64,000 nucleotides of DNA from Petaurus breviceps papuanus (Eukaryota > Chordata > Mammalia > Diprotodontia > Petauridae), in contig JAMXIF010001210.1 in assembly GCA_028583685.1 (NCBI GenBank), forward strand, positions 6,308,194 to 6,372,193, read 5' to 3'. The notes beneath the pieces were generated by a model. That model saw only the letters and a program-made list of their open reading frames with translations, was not told where the DNA came from and made no database searches. Below are positions 11,065 to 21,784 of the stretch, in pieces. The position numbers and the translations under genes were made by a program. Position 1 is the stretch's first letter. Every line of letters starts with the position of its first letter.

Positions 11065-11310
11065 GGGGAAACTAGGCAGTGTAGCATATTGTGCCTGGAG
11101 TGAGGAAAACTCATCTTTCCTGAATTCAAATCTGGTCTTAGACACTTGCTAACTGTGTGACCCTGGGCAAGTCACTTTACCCTGTTTGTTTCAGTTCCTC
11201 ATCTGTAAAATGACTAGGAGAAGGAAATGGCAAAACCACTCCAGTATCTCTGCCAATAAAAACCCAAATGGAGTCAGGAAGAGTCAGACACATCTTCTAG
11301 CTCTGTTATT
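11065..11310 (+). repeat. tRNA SINE with RTE/BovB tail
   Basis: A tRNA-like head (ctaggcagtgtagcatattg) is followed by gctaactgtgtgaccctggg and cctcatctgtaaaatga. The 3' part is ggagaaggaaatggcaaaac and ctccagtatctctgcc, then aatggagtcaggaagagtca. That 3' part is shared with RTE/BovB LINE 3' ends and presumably lets the SINE use RTE reverse transcriptase. Confidence 0.85.
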
Positions 11311-11354
11311 AACTAACTGTGTGACATTAAGCAGGCTATTTATTCTTTCTGGCT

Positions 11355-11562
11355 TTGTTTGGATTAGAATTCAGGGATTGTTAACTTTACATCTGTGCCT
11401 TTTTTTTTAACATATTGATAACTATTTCAATATATTTCATTTCTTTTGTAATTCTATGTATGTATCTTAAAACATTATTATGAAAAGGGATCTGGCTTCT
11501 CCAGAGTGCCAGAGGGCTCCATGACACATAAAAAGTTAAGAATCTCTGAGCTAGATTTTTTT
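11355..11562 (-). mobile_element. Inverted-end repeat family, copy 1 (partial)
   Basis: The plus strand has ttttgtaattctatgtatgt, aaaacattattatgaaaagg, then gggctccatgacacataaaa and gttaagaatctctga. It is the opposite orientation of copies at 15974-16258 and 44763-45182. The ends gttcttaac / gttaagaa suggest a non-autonomous DNA transposon, probably hAT-like. I cannot name the family with certainty. Confidence 0.6.
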
Positions 11563-11734
11563 CTAAGATTCAACATAATAGTTTTGGTTGCGATTTAAAA
11601 TTGAAATATTTAAATGCCAATTTATTTCATTCTTGGGGTGTGGGGGCAGGGAAGAATAAGAGAGTTTCCAGACAAATGATATCTTTGGGATCCACAACTC
11701 CAGCTGTGATTTATTGTTTTAGGAATTTGTTTTA

Positions 11735-11870
11735 CCTGGGGCATCAAGAGGTTAAGTGACTTGCCTATGGTCAAACAGTCAAACTGATAAGGTGCCAGAG
11801 GCAAGACTTCAACCCAAATCTCCCAGATTCCAACACCAGCCCTTCATCCCCTACGCTAGATTGCATCTTA
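11735..11870 (-). repeat. MIR/CORE-SINE fragment, antisense
   Basis: The segment shows aagaggttaagtgacttgcc, tatggtcaaacagtc and aagacttcaacccaaatctc. Family assignment rests on the core region only. Confidence 0.65.
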
Positions 11871-11879
11871 TACATACTT

Positions 11880-12404
11880 TTAGTTCACCCCCCCCCAAAA
11901 AAAATTAAACCCTGAAGTCCTAGTATAATGTACCTCCTTTTGCCAGTGTATATGCAAGTATGATTAGGACTTGCCTTGCTATAATAGATGCTAAACAGAG
12001 AGAGGAAGCCCTGTTAGAATTTTGTGAGCTGATGAAAAGACATTCAGTCCACTCACACCCATTCATTCAATACCTTGAGGGATGCCTGGCAGTTGTAGGG
12101 CACCTCTGTAACTCCCCTTATGCCTTGTAAATCTAGGCTAAGTAGCCCTGGGTAATCCTGCCTGGTCTCTCCTCTCTTGGTTACCAGAGATGCTCCCAGC
12201 TGAAAACCCTGCCAGTAAATGTCACTTTAATTGCCAGCACTGCAGGAGTCAGATGGCTTTGCTGGCAGATAGAAACAACAGTGACATTACCTCCATCCCC
12301 AAAGTAGTTATTATTTACAATGTCCTGGGAACATATGTGAGAGGAAAGAGCAGCATTGGGGCAGGTCTTCAGAAAGGACCGCATTGCAACAGCCGCCCGG
12401 CATC
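11880..12404. other. Unique sequence, nothing recognised
   Basis: There is a short poly-C/poly-A at 11888-11906. An open frame at 12190-12420 (plus) is mirrored by one on the opposite strand and has no recognisable domain, so it is not called. Confidence 0.45.
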
Positions 12405-12405
12405 A

Positions 12406-12472
12406 CACCTAAAGAAATGATCTATCATTGCACCTAAAGAAATGGTCTATCATTGCACCTGAAGAAATCATC
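12406..12472 (+). repeat. 25 bp tandem repeat, about 2.7 copies
   Basis: The unit cacctaaagaaatgrtctat + cattg is repeated from about 12406 to 12472, the last copy partial and slightly changed. It is a local slippage or unequal-exchange product. Confidence 0.85.
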
Positions 12473-12939
12473 ACTGGAGCAGGACAAGCAGACTTAACTC
12501 ATAGGCTGTTCACCCCTTCTTTGCCGATGAAAAGATTCAGTGTTACTATGAGCACATTGAAGGTCTTTCATCCATAATCCATTCAGAGGCTCCTCAATTA
12601 AAATAATCCCTGTAAACAACAGGCATTTGTTTTGCTCATTTTAAATGACTTTGAAACCCAGACCATCAGATTATTATCAATGCTGGTTTCTCCTCTCGAG
12701 ATCCAGAAGACCAGTGTCTTTCTGTTTCCTGCTGGGGTGGGAGATGAGACAAAGGCATGTGAGCTGCAAGGAAAACTCCATTGGCTTAATAGCCCCAGGA
12801 GCAGTATCAGATCAGATAGGGGAGACATGGGACTGAAGGTTGTAGAAAGGAAGAGATTATTTATTTGTTGACTCTTAGTAGCTCTTAAGGGAGAAGGCCC
12901 CCAAAACCTATGGTTTTATTTACTGCCCTTTGACACTTA
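12473..12939. other. Unique sequence, nothing recognised
   Basis: Moderately GC-balanced sequence with overlapping open frames on both strands around 12600-12870. None shows a recognisable domain. It could be a conserved non-coding segment, but that cannot be judged without alignment. Confidence 0.4.
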
Positions 12940-13175
12940 GAGGGGATCTTGCAAGATATAGTGCCAAACTCCTACACAAAGCTTTCCTGAATCCCCCAGC
13001 CGCAATGCTCTCCTCCCCCCAAATTCTGTTTATGTTGTAAAAATGAATATGTTGTCTTCTCTGAGAGAATGTAAGCTTTCTTGGGCTAGGGACTGCCTCC
13101 TGGCTGTCTTGTCTTTCCAGAGCCCAGATACCTCCTAAATAACTAATGCGTGCTTGTTGATTGATTGATTGGCTA
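12940..13175 (+). repeat. L2 3' end
   Basis: The segment shows acaaagctttcctgaatccc, gagagaatgtaagctttctt, gggctagggactgcctcctg, then ctaaataactaatgcgtgct and ttgattgattgattgg. This is a clear L2 3' UTR and terminal TGATT repeat. Confidence 0.85.
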
Positions 13176-14819
13176 ACAAAAGCCAGGTACTAGTTGAGGG
13201 ATGAGATCTGATCATAGCCACCTAAAAACCTCTCCTAAAAGTCACTTTTGTAGAAACAGAATGCAAGGGGAAGTTGATACTTTTCTTGATGAACAGGGAC
13301 CATTGGAACAGGTGGTGGTGTAAGAAAAGGAATCCTTGAGCTGTGTAATTATAAAAACTTGGCCTGAAAAAAATGTTACAGAAAATGGACTTGTTTTCCT
13401 TCTTTGTGGAGGTGGGGGCTGTAGGTATGGAATATTGCTAATTGCATATACTGTTAAACTTCATTGCTATGCTGGTTTGAATTGCCTTTGTTCTCATTTT
13501 GCTTTGAGAGGTTCTGTTTTGGTTTTTATTCTTTATTCTAAGGAATGGCTTATTGGATAGGGGAAGAAGACAGAGTTAGAAATGAAGAGGATGTAAAAAA
13601 ATTATTTAAAGAATTGCTGAGACTGAGATTTGAACCTATTAGTTATTTTTAAGTATCCCTTGTTTTATGGAATCAACCCATTTAGCTATAAAGCTATCTA
13701 TAAACTGAATTTCAATAAATTGAATTTTATTTACTAAATAATTTTCATCTTCAAATCACAGCCACGTTCTCACCAGAAAAACAAAAAAAAAGAATCAATT
13801 AAAAATTTTGGAGATATAGTTTCCAATGTGAAAGAATTACAATACTTTAACAAAGCAAGATGGTTTTTATTGACTTCATTGTTTGCAAGGTTTTTGAAAA
13901 TCCTTTAATTTTTCTACTTGGGTGGCTCTGACTAGTTGACTGACTGCAAGCCCTTATTTTGTGATACCCCACAGGTACCTGCAATTACCGCAGGGTTATA
14001 GAAACTTTTTCCAAAACTTCCAGAGCAATATTTATTTTAATTCACTTGAATTTTTAAAAATAAAGATGCTTTATTTTTGTTTTATTCACTTTTAGGTGAA
14101 TTAGGAAAAGATTGCTTAGACAAACTAAAGTACAACTGCAAAGGTTGAACTTTTCAAGAGCAAAAATATTTTTTCTTTAAAAAAAAATTGTCAATACACC
14201 TGCTAAAATACTGAGCTCTTGTGCTCCTATAAACACAGACCACTACTATTTCTTAGGTTGGAGAGCATATTTAATAATTTTATAGAGTATAAATAATAAA
14301 TCATCTACTCAAATAATTTTTAATTGAAATGGAGCAGGCACAAAATAAATCAGCAACATGTCAGGACCACATCCACTCCATTTCAAGCTGACACATATTT
14401 TCTTTGGACACAACCTTCAGTTTTGTGTTGTGAAATGGCCACTTTACTCCAAAGCAGAACTTCCTTACATCCTGACCAGTCTCTGCTTCCATCTTTATTT
14501 TAGTGGTTTGGGATTTTCCTTCATCATTACTTTTTATCCAATTGTTTTTTCTGCTGGTGCTAGTGAAACCAATAAAAGTATTTGACACTGAATTCTAACT
14601 TGTAAAAAGTATTATGTAAACTCTCTAGTTATGTCAAACATAAAAGTTATGACAGCTCAGCAAACAAGGTTTGCTTCTGAGGAAGCAGCTTTAATCTGAT
14701 CTCCTGATGTGACCTCAATCCAAAGACGGAAATATTCCAACTGAATTTTTATCACATCAATATGGACTTCCTCTTTAATAATTCAGATTGCAATCCATCC
14801 ATGCCTGCCCTTCTTTTGT
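13176..14819. other. Unique AT-rich sequence, nothing recognised
   Basis: A 1.6 kb low-repeat stretch with no coding, RNA or transposon signal. Open frames at 13336-13560 and 14358-14588 (both strands) are short and motif-free. Low repeat density makes it a candidate for conserved non-coding DNA, but nothing in the sequence proves it. Confidence 0.4.
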
Positions 14820-14884
14820 GGCTCTGTTCAATCAATCCATCAATGAGCATCCATTAAAGCCCCTACTATAGGCTAAGCAGTACT

Positions 14885-15025
14885 GTGGAAAGAGAGCTGA
14901 ACTTGGAATTAAAGGACCCACTGTGTGACTTTGGCCAAGTAATATAATCTTTCCAGGAAAATTTTTTTTCATCTGTAAAATGGAGGGTTTGGATTGGATG
15001 AACTTAGAAGACCATTGCAGCTATT
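14885..15025 (+). repeat. tRNA/CORE SINE nested in L2
   Basis: The segment runs gaaagagagctgaacttgga, then cactgtgtgactttggccaa, tcatctgtaaaatggagggt and ttggattggatgaactt. Its orientation is opposite to the surrounding L2. L2 text resumes after it. Confidence 0.75.
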
Positions 15026-15119
15026 TGACAAGGTTCTGTTCTAGTCATTGGAGACACACAGACAAAAATGAAATATGCCCTGCCTTCGTGGAACTTAATT
15101 TCTATCAGAGGAAACAGCA

Positions 15120-15182
15120 TGTGTATGTATATGTGTATACACACATACATATATGCTATATAAGTATGTACATATATAAGTA
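15120..15182 (+). repeat. TA/TG-rich simple repeat
   Basis: Alternating purine-pyrimidine gtgtatgtatatgtgtatac followed by acacatacatatatg. Open frames across it are low-complexity. Confidence 0.85.
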
Positions 15183-15973
15183 AGTATACTAAAAAAATAA
15201 ATATTAGGTAATGTGGCATGGAGTGGAAGAGAGGTACCAGTAGCTGGAAAGATGAGGAAAGATCTTCATATAAAAGGTGATGATTGAGATGAGATTTGAA
15301 TAGGGATTCTAAGAGACAGAAGTCATTGTGAATAAATAACCATGCTGAAACACTGAAACGAGGTCAGTCTGGCTGGTTCATAATGTGCATGAAAGAGAAT
15401 CATGTGTATTAAGGCTGGGAATGTAGGTTGGAGCCAGGTTCTGAAGGGCTCTGGAAGCCTGAAAAGTCAATAATTCACCCTAGAGATCATGGGGAGCTAC
15501 TGGATTTTAAAATAAAGAAGGAGTCACACACATGGTTTAGGAAAATCACTTAGGCAGCTTTGCCTAGAATGGAAGAGAGAGAAGGGAGTCTTGAAGTAAG
15601 AAGATCAATTTAGGAGGCTCTTCCCATAATGAAGACAAGACAGGAAGAAGTAATGACCTGAATGAGAGTAATCACTGTGAGAATAGATAGAAGGGAAATG
15701 ATGCAAGAGATGTTGCAGAGTTAGAACTGACAAGACATAGCAACAATTGCATGTGCAGGGTGACGGAGAGTAAGGAATCAGGGATAACCCTGAGATTGTG
15801 AACCTGTGTCTAGAAGGATGCTGGGGCACCTTGAAGAAACAGGAAAGTCTAAAAGAGAGGAATAAGGCTCACCAGAGAGGGGCCATCTAACCTGCAGAAA
15901 GGTTTTCCAAATTTAACCAGAAATTGGCAGTATTTCTTTGGAAATCCATGGAGTGACTCAAATTAGAATTAAT

Positions 15974-15991
15974 CTAGATCAAAGATTCTTA

Positions 15992-16031
<40 letters not shown>

Positions 16032-16258
16032 GAGAGAGAGATCCTTTTTGTGAGTCTGGTGAAACCAATGGACCCCTTTTCAGAATAATGCCTTTAAATG
16101 CATAAATTTAAATACACCAGATTATAAAAGTTAGTGAAAATAAAAATGCTTTTTTTTTCTTTTTTTGTCATCGAAGTTCACATACTCACTGAAATCTATC
16201 CATGAATCCCCTGGGGGTTTGTGGACTCCATTTTAAAAGGATTTGACCTAGACCATAC
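15974..16258 (+). mobile_element. Inverted-end repeat family, copy 2, with (TG)n insertion
   Basis: It begins aaagattcttaatgtgtgtg, where a (TG)18 plus (AG)n tract at 15991-16040 expanded inside the element. It continues ggtgaaaccaatggacccct, tcagaataatgcctttaaat, atccatgaatcccctggggg, and ends before gacctaga. The order matches the copy at 44763-45182. Confidence 0.65.
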
Positions 16259-16259
16259 T

Positions 16260-16838
16260 TACAAGCAATGTCATTTTTTTTCTAGTTGAAAAAGATAGAT
16301 CAGTTGAATTCATTTACACACCAAAAATAGGTTAAATCACAGGTGTAATTTTTTTTCTACTTCAGATGAAGCCTTTCCTCATGGATTCACATGAAAGATT
16401 CTGCAGAAGCATTTGAAATAGTGATTTTTGAAAGGAAAATTGGAAGGTAAATATGAAATCAATGAAGGGACCAAAAGTAAAAGATTAATCATAATCCATG
16501 TCTAAGTATAAAGATGTTGATTTTTCTCATGCAATTAAAGGAAAAAATATATATGTATTGATAAATATTCGTAAGCTAAAAAGTTTAATACAAAATTGAG
16601 AAGGATGGAAAGCCTAACTGAAATAAGAGAATTTTCAGAATAGTTCAGAATTTTAAGGACAGTAAAAGCAACTATTTAGAATTTTTGAGGACTAAGTCAA
16701 TCTGCACGGTCTGTTTTTTTTTTTTTTATAGCTAAGTACCCTTTAAATATCAAAAATTTTATTTTAAGCATTTTGCTGGAAAATTTACTGATATATTACA
16801 TGCTTCCATGTTTTCTTAAACTGAGGCTAGAAAATAGA
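16260..16838. other. Unique AT-rich sequence
   Basis: No gene or repeat recognised. It ends immediately before the poly-T of the NDUFS5 retrocopy. Confidence 0.45.
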
Positions 16839-16844
16839 ATTTCA

Positions 16845-17520
16845 TTTTTTCTTTTTTTTTAACATTGGTAAATGTTTACTATCCAAAATGCCTATTTTCA
16901 GATACAGGCAGAATCACAGATCATTTACTGGAGGGTGAACCACTGCCACCAACTTGTCTGGTGTGGTTGTCCTCGTGGCAAAGTACAGAGAGAACTGGGG
17001 GCTGGGGAAAGCAGGATGGCTTCTATACTCTTTTGTACTTTTTACCCTTTGGAAGGAGATATGTGTCTTAAGAAAAATAAATTTCCAGGGGACAACAAGG
17101 GTACACTTTCATACCATCATAAAGAACAAAGCCACCCAATGTCACCACTGGCTGGTCAAGGCTTTGGATCTTCCTTGCCTGAGTGGTGAGGTGGGGGAGT
17201 ATATTTCCCTTCTTTCATTAGCTTCTCCTTCTGCTTCATGATTATTCCCAAGCATTCTCCCATTTTCTGCCTATGTAGACATTCAATGAAATCCTCATAT
17301 TCCAGTTTGCATTCTTTCTTGGCTTGAGTCGTACCGATTCCATGGGCACACTCAATGAATTCCTTCTCAAAAGCATGGCATCATGCTGGCATTTTGTAAG
17401 GTTGTTCAGCACTCATAATTGTCATCCATTTGTCAATATTGAGTCCCAGCCAGTCTTGAATATCAAAGAATGGCATGACTGTGGCCTAGTCCAAACACTG
17501 CGTCCCCTTCCTTCACCACA
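16845..17520 (-). pseudogene. NDUFS5: Processed pseudogene of NDUFS5 (complex I 15 kDa subunit)
   Basis: The reading frame runs 17476 to 17156 on the minus strand: 106 codons plus TGA, exactly the usual NDUFS5 length, and without introns. The protein starts [17 protein letters not shown]. Later it shows [16 protein letters not shown] and [13 protein letters not shown], and it ends [17 protein letters not shown]. Both twin CX9C motifs are kept (C33/C43 and C56/C66). Codon 32, Arg in human, is TGA (17383-17381), the only stop in the frame. About 44 bp of 5' UTR precede the ATG. A ~0.3 kb 3' UTR follows and ends in an A-rich tail (T run at 16845-16860 on plus). Probable imperfect target-site duplications AATTTCATTTTTTC (16839-16852) and AATTTCACATTTTC (17521-17534) flank it. 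NDUFS5 is a peripheral accessory subunit of mitochondrial complex I. This copy is an L1-mediated retrocopy and very unlikely to make protein. Confidence 0.93.
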
Positions 17521-17687
17521 AATTTCACATTTTCTTAATGACATAATGACTTAAAGAGTCATCATTATGAACTGCCATTACTACGTTACATGTTCAGATG
17601 TATGTTGTGCTCAGGGCCACTGATATCTGAATCATTATAATAAGGGTCTCTAAACGGCTATTCTTTTTGAGTTCTCCTATTTGCCTT

Positions 17688-17924
17688 TTATGGCTTTTTC
17701 CCTCCTCTCTTGTGTATCAACAATGCAATATTCACAATGCCAACAGTAACTATAAATATACTGATAAAGTTATTAATCACAAAATATACCAGGCTCTCTA
17801 CATGGGGGACAAAGCTAGAACATTTATTCAAATACCAGAAAACTGAATCCCCAAACCAGAAAGTCAAAGCCATCACAGTAGCTATAGAGTTGGCACATGT
17901 AGTTAATGCAGTAAACACCCACAT
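17688..17924 (-). CDS. Unassigned 78-codon hydrophobic ORF, status doubtful
   Basis: An ATG at 17924 opens a 78-residue frame with two or three hydrophobic segments (residues ~1-30 and ~45-70) and a basic end HKRGGKKP. GC-richer DNA upstream (17950-18230) could be a 5' UTR of an old retrocopy. I do not recognise the protein, and no poly(A) tail or flanking duplication is clear. It may be a chance ORF, a degraded retrocopy, or a single exon. It lies just outside the NDUFS5 retrocopy. Confidence 0.2.
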   Translation of the reverse strand: MWVFTALTTCANSIATVMALTFWFGDSVFWYLNKCSSFVPHVESLVYFVINNFISIFIVTVGIVNIALLIHKRGGKKP

Positions 17925-19030
17925 TCTCAAGCCTTCAAAACAGAACAGACTGCTTCAGGCAAAGGTCCTCTTCTCTTCATTCACAGCAACTGCTCAGCAT
18001 CTGCAGCTTGCTCCCAGCAGCTCCATTGCCTTGCAGTTCCCGTCCCTGGCAGTCCTCAGCAGGAGTCCTTAGCAGAAATTCTGGCTGACTCAAAAAAAAA
18101 GGAGTTTGAGCTACTACCACCACTGCTGCCATGCTTCTAGCCACTCCACTCACTCTAGCTTGGCTCCAGCTTCCTCTTGGCCCATACCTTCCTGCTACAT
18201 CAGCAAGTTCAAGGGCATGGAAGATCTTCAAATCCCATAACCATTACATCTTGATGTCAAATATCACTGTTGTCAAGTGAGCCTGCCTTTAAATATCCCT
18301 GACTAGTTTTAGTTTGCTGTGGATTTAGGAACTAAATAACTAAACTTGCTAGAGTTGAATGTATAGTAAGAGTAAACAGGTATAGAGAAAGGCTTTGATG
18401 GGCTTTTCTGTGATTAAAGGATATGAATTTCAGTGTATGGAATTTGTGACATTTTGGTTACTCAGAGGTCTTTTTTGTTGTTTAATTCCTGTTTCTCAAT
18501 TTATTCTATCCAAGTAGATGAGGTTGATGAATACCCAAGTTTTTGATAACTGAGGTAGTATTGACAAAGCACACTGAGATCAACACCAGAAAAAAAATTT
18601 TCAAATTAGTAACATTTGAAAGCTACTTAATTTTATAATAAAATATTTTCTGAGTTTTTAAAGAGGTCATTCATTGCTCTCCCATGCTTTGCATATAATT
18701 TATGTCACATAGAAAAGTATACTATTTTATGTATTTTGTTATATATATACTACATGTTGGGAAGATCTATTGTGAAGGATCAATGGGAGAACATAAAAAA
18801 AAATCACACAGGATAAGAAGGGTTGGCTGGGTTGTGATATGCAGTGATGAAGAGAATACACAAATTAATGAGTTGGCTTTGTACACAGAATGTTCTTTTT
18901 TTTTCTTTTTGTATTTAAATTCAAACTGAATAAAATTTTTTAAAAAATTAGTGATTTGGCAGATTCATTGAAGTATTAACATATTGAGGATATGCTTCAT
19001 ATTAGGAGGAGCGACCATTTATAAGATTTA
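17925..19030. other. Unique sequence, nothing firm
   Basis: The GC-richer part at 17950-18230 has open frames on both strands without recognisable domains. 18250-19030 is AT-rich with no signal. Confidence 0.4.
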
Positions 19031-19041
19031 AAATTTAGGGC

Positions 19042-19200
19042 ACAGAGGTGGCCAGGTGGCTCAGCAAGTAAGAGCACCGGCTCCAGTGTCGAGATGACCT
19101 GGGGATCAAATCTGGGCTCAGATACTCAGCACCACACCCAGAAATAACTGGCCGTGTAACCTTGAGCAAGTTACTTAACCCCAATTGCTTAAAAAAAAAA
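19042..19200 (+). repeat. WSINE1-like SINE, full length
   Basis: It reads gtggccaggtggctcagcaa, gtaagagcaccggctccag, gagatgacctggggatcaaa, gccgtgtaaccttgagcaag and ttacttaaccccaattgctt, then (A)10. The flanks aaatttagggc (19031-19041) and tttagggc (19201-19208) give a target-site duplication merging with the A tail. It is closely similar to the copies at 42325 and 58021, so a comparatively young family. Confidence 0.88.
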
Positions 19201-19384
19201 TTTAGGGCTCATAGAATTTTTAGAGATCGAAGGTATTACGTGACTTGGACACATAGTTAATTAACGGTTAAAAAAAACTAGGACTAGAAGCCAAGTCTCC
19301 TGGTAATTAGTAATACAGTGATTTTAAAAGTGCACAAAATCAGAAGTTGTTTCTTCTTGTTCCAGATTGTTCCCTGGATTTTTG

Positions 19385-19745
19385 TGTAATAGAAAGCAAA
19401 ACACAGAATCTCAAGAGTTGGAAGCAACCTGAGAAGGACATCTAGTCCAACCTGTACTTGAATCAGAATATTCTCTACAACAGCAGGCAAATTGTTATCC
19501 AGAACCCCACTCCCCTCCAATGGGAAGCTCACTATTTACCAAGGTAGCCCATTTCACTTGTGGACAGTTCCAATTGTCTGGAATTTCCTGACAAGTCAAA
19601 ATTTGTTCCTTTGCACATCCCACCCACCCATACATTGCTCCAGTTCCATTGCCTATAGCCAAGTAGAACAAGTCCTTCACACACTTGAGGACAGCTACCA
19701 TAGCATAGGTTCTGTGATTTTGTTGGAATAGGAAACCCCCAGATA
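19385..19745 (-). repeat. CR1/L3-type LINE 3' fragment, antisense
   Basis: The plus strand reads gttggaagcaacctgagaag, gacatctagtccaacctgta, then gggaagctcactatttacca, aggtagcccatttcacttg and ttgaggacagctaccatagc. This is the antisense CR1/L3 3' region seen across mammals. Confidence 0.65.
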
Positions 19746-20094
19746 AAAAAATTCCTTCTATGAATTCAGGGCGACAACTTATTGGCAACTTATCATCTCA
19801 AAGAGTTGTCTAGAGCACTGAAAATTTAAAGAATTTGCCCCAGTATAGGCACCTATCATATGTCCCTACCATCACCATCATTTTTTCTTCTTATGGCTAA
19901 ATCAATATATCAATTGATTTATACCAATGAAGGGAATACATCAGACAGCAGATGCACTGAAGTATTGCTCTATCAAAGAAAGGTCCTTCATGGCAGAAAG
20001 AATGGAAAAAATGTGGGCTCTAAAATATTTTATGTGCATTTATAGGACCTAAAAATCTTAGAATCATAAAATTTTAGAGATGGAAGGCTATTCC

Positions 20095-20460
20095 AAATTC
20101 AGCATTTATTAAGCACTTGCTATGTGCCAGATGCTGTACTAAGCCCTGGAGATACAATGATAAAAGGAAAATCGCCTCTGCCATTGATGTGCTTTATGGA
20201 GGAAACATGTGCATTTATAAGTATATGTAGAACACATATAAAATAAACGAGAGGTAGTCTTAGTGGGCGACCATTAACATGGTGGAGATGGGGAGGAGGG
20301 AGATGAAGAAAGACTTCTTGTTAAAGGTGGATTTGAGCTGGGTCCTGAAGGAAATCAGGAATTCCAAAGAGCAGAGATGAGGAAGGAAGACAGAGCCAGA
20401 GTGTAATCAGCTTTAAATGCCAAGCAGAAAAGCTTACAGTTGGTCCCAAAGCTCCTTCAA
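20095..20460 (-). repeat. L2 3' region, antisense
   Basis: The plus strand shows cagcatttattaagcacttg, ctatgtgccagatgctgtac, taagccctggagatacaatg, then gatttgagctgggtcctgaa and atcagctttaaatgccaagc. Confidence 0.8.
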
Positions 20461-20924
20461 CTAATTAATCTCTCCATAACTCAGATTTGTTTTGTTTTGT
20501 TTTCATCTATAAAACGAAGCTACTAACCTCAGCAACTTATTAAGAACTAAAACACTCAAAAGTATTTGGAAGAAATAATCTTAAATTCAGGCTTTCAGGT
20601 GGCTTCAGTAAGAGGTCTGAGAAATTTCACGATAAATCAGATATTGCTAAATTAGAATAGCTCTCCCTGTACTAAAGTTCTATGATACCTCATTCTGACC
20701 TGGAGTTCTCCAAGGCAGAGGGCCAGCTCAGACAGGTTCTCCTCAAACTGTAAATCTTCAAGTATAACCTGGCAATGTTCTATGTGCAATGTTAGAGCAC
20801 CAGGCCAGCTATGTTCAAAGAAGGTCCTTACCAGAAGGTTGTCTAAGGAGGAAATGTAAACTGGGATGAGAGCATAGATCTTTCATCTAAGAATATATCT
20901 GAAAGGTACTGTAGTATATAGTTG
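20461..20924. other. Unique sequence, nothing recognised
   Basis: No repeat or coding signal could be supported. Confidence 0.4.
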
Positions 20925-21015
20925 ATGGATCTCTTCTCTCAGGGTCAGGAAGAGCTGGGTTCAAGGCCTACTTCTGGCTTCTGTGACCCTGGACAAATCA
21001 CAGCACCTCTCAGTC
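20925..21015 (+). repeat. SINE head/core fragment
   Basis: The segment cagggtcaggaagagctggg, ttcaaggcc, then cttctgtgaccctggacaaa and tcacagcacctctcagtctc matches the tRNA-like SINE core. Confidence 0.6.
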
Positions 21016-21784
21016 TCCAAGCAACACCAGACGTTGAAGAGAAGGTGCCAATCTTCATTGGTGGAGGAAGGTCCTCCCTGGGAGCTCCTGATAATGATGA
21101 AATTATAACTATTTTTTAAGGCATCTAATTGTAATTCTAAGGTCAGCTGGGATCTCAGTTTAAATGGGATATTTTCCACTTATGCCAAAAAGTGGCATTT
21201 TTCATGAATCAGATTCTGACCTGTTAGAATTACAATCTAATAACAGTCTTGACAGCAGGCCCATCAAGAAGTATATGAAATACTCAAATCTTCATTTAAC
21301 ACGTGATTATTACTTTGCTGAAGTGCTGAAATGTACCAAATAAATCTATCCGGTTATAACTAATACTTGAGTCCTTCTGAGTTCACATAATTTTATCTTT
21401 GGGTTAAAACAGCCCCAGAGCAGATGGAGACAACCTCCTGATTATTCAAATAGTCTCTGAACAGCTATCATTGTTTTGGTTATCTTTCCTTGTTCCTATC
21501 CAAGCTTACAATTGCTATTTCTAAACTACAATGTACTTTGTTCCCATGTGTATACACTAAGCTGCAGGTATAACTTCTCAGAACAGAACAGATGTGTGCT
21601 GGGGGAGCTTTCATACACAAAATAACTATTTAAAATTACATTATTCCTATTAATAATGCAAATCACAACAGAGGAAATGCTATTTCTAATTATTTTAAGT
21701 CCGTGCTGGAGGGCTTTTAAATCAAGGTCCAAGATGCAAGATCAGATGGTGCTGAAGTACTAAATGAGCTTAATTAACCTTAGC
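21016..21784. other. Unique sequence, nothing recognised
   Basis: No family match by eye. Short open frames only. Confidence 0.4.

Larger units (their letters stand above)
14825..15835 (-). repeat. L2 LINE, ~0.85 kb, antisense, with nested SINE
   Basis: The 3' terminus lies at 14825 (tcaatccatcaatgagcatc, then cattaaagcccctactatag). Further along, the plus strand reads gcccttccttcgtgg-like text, then ggttctgaagggctctggaa, catggggagctactgg, ggaaaatcacttaggcagct, taggaggctcttcccataat, gatgttgcagagttagaact and gataaccctgagattgtgaa. This is the complement of the L2 ORF2 C-terminal/3' UTR region. It is interrupted by a SINE at about 14885-15035 and a TA/CA patch at 15120-15182. Confidence 0.85.

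Noticed and set aside
12190-12420. 76-codon plus-strand frame with an overlapping open frame on the other strand
   Set aside because: No domain, and two-strand openness suggests base composition rather than coding.
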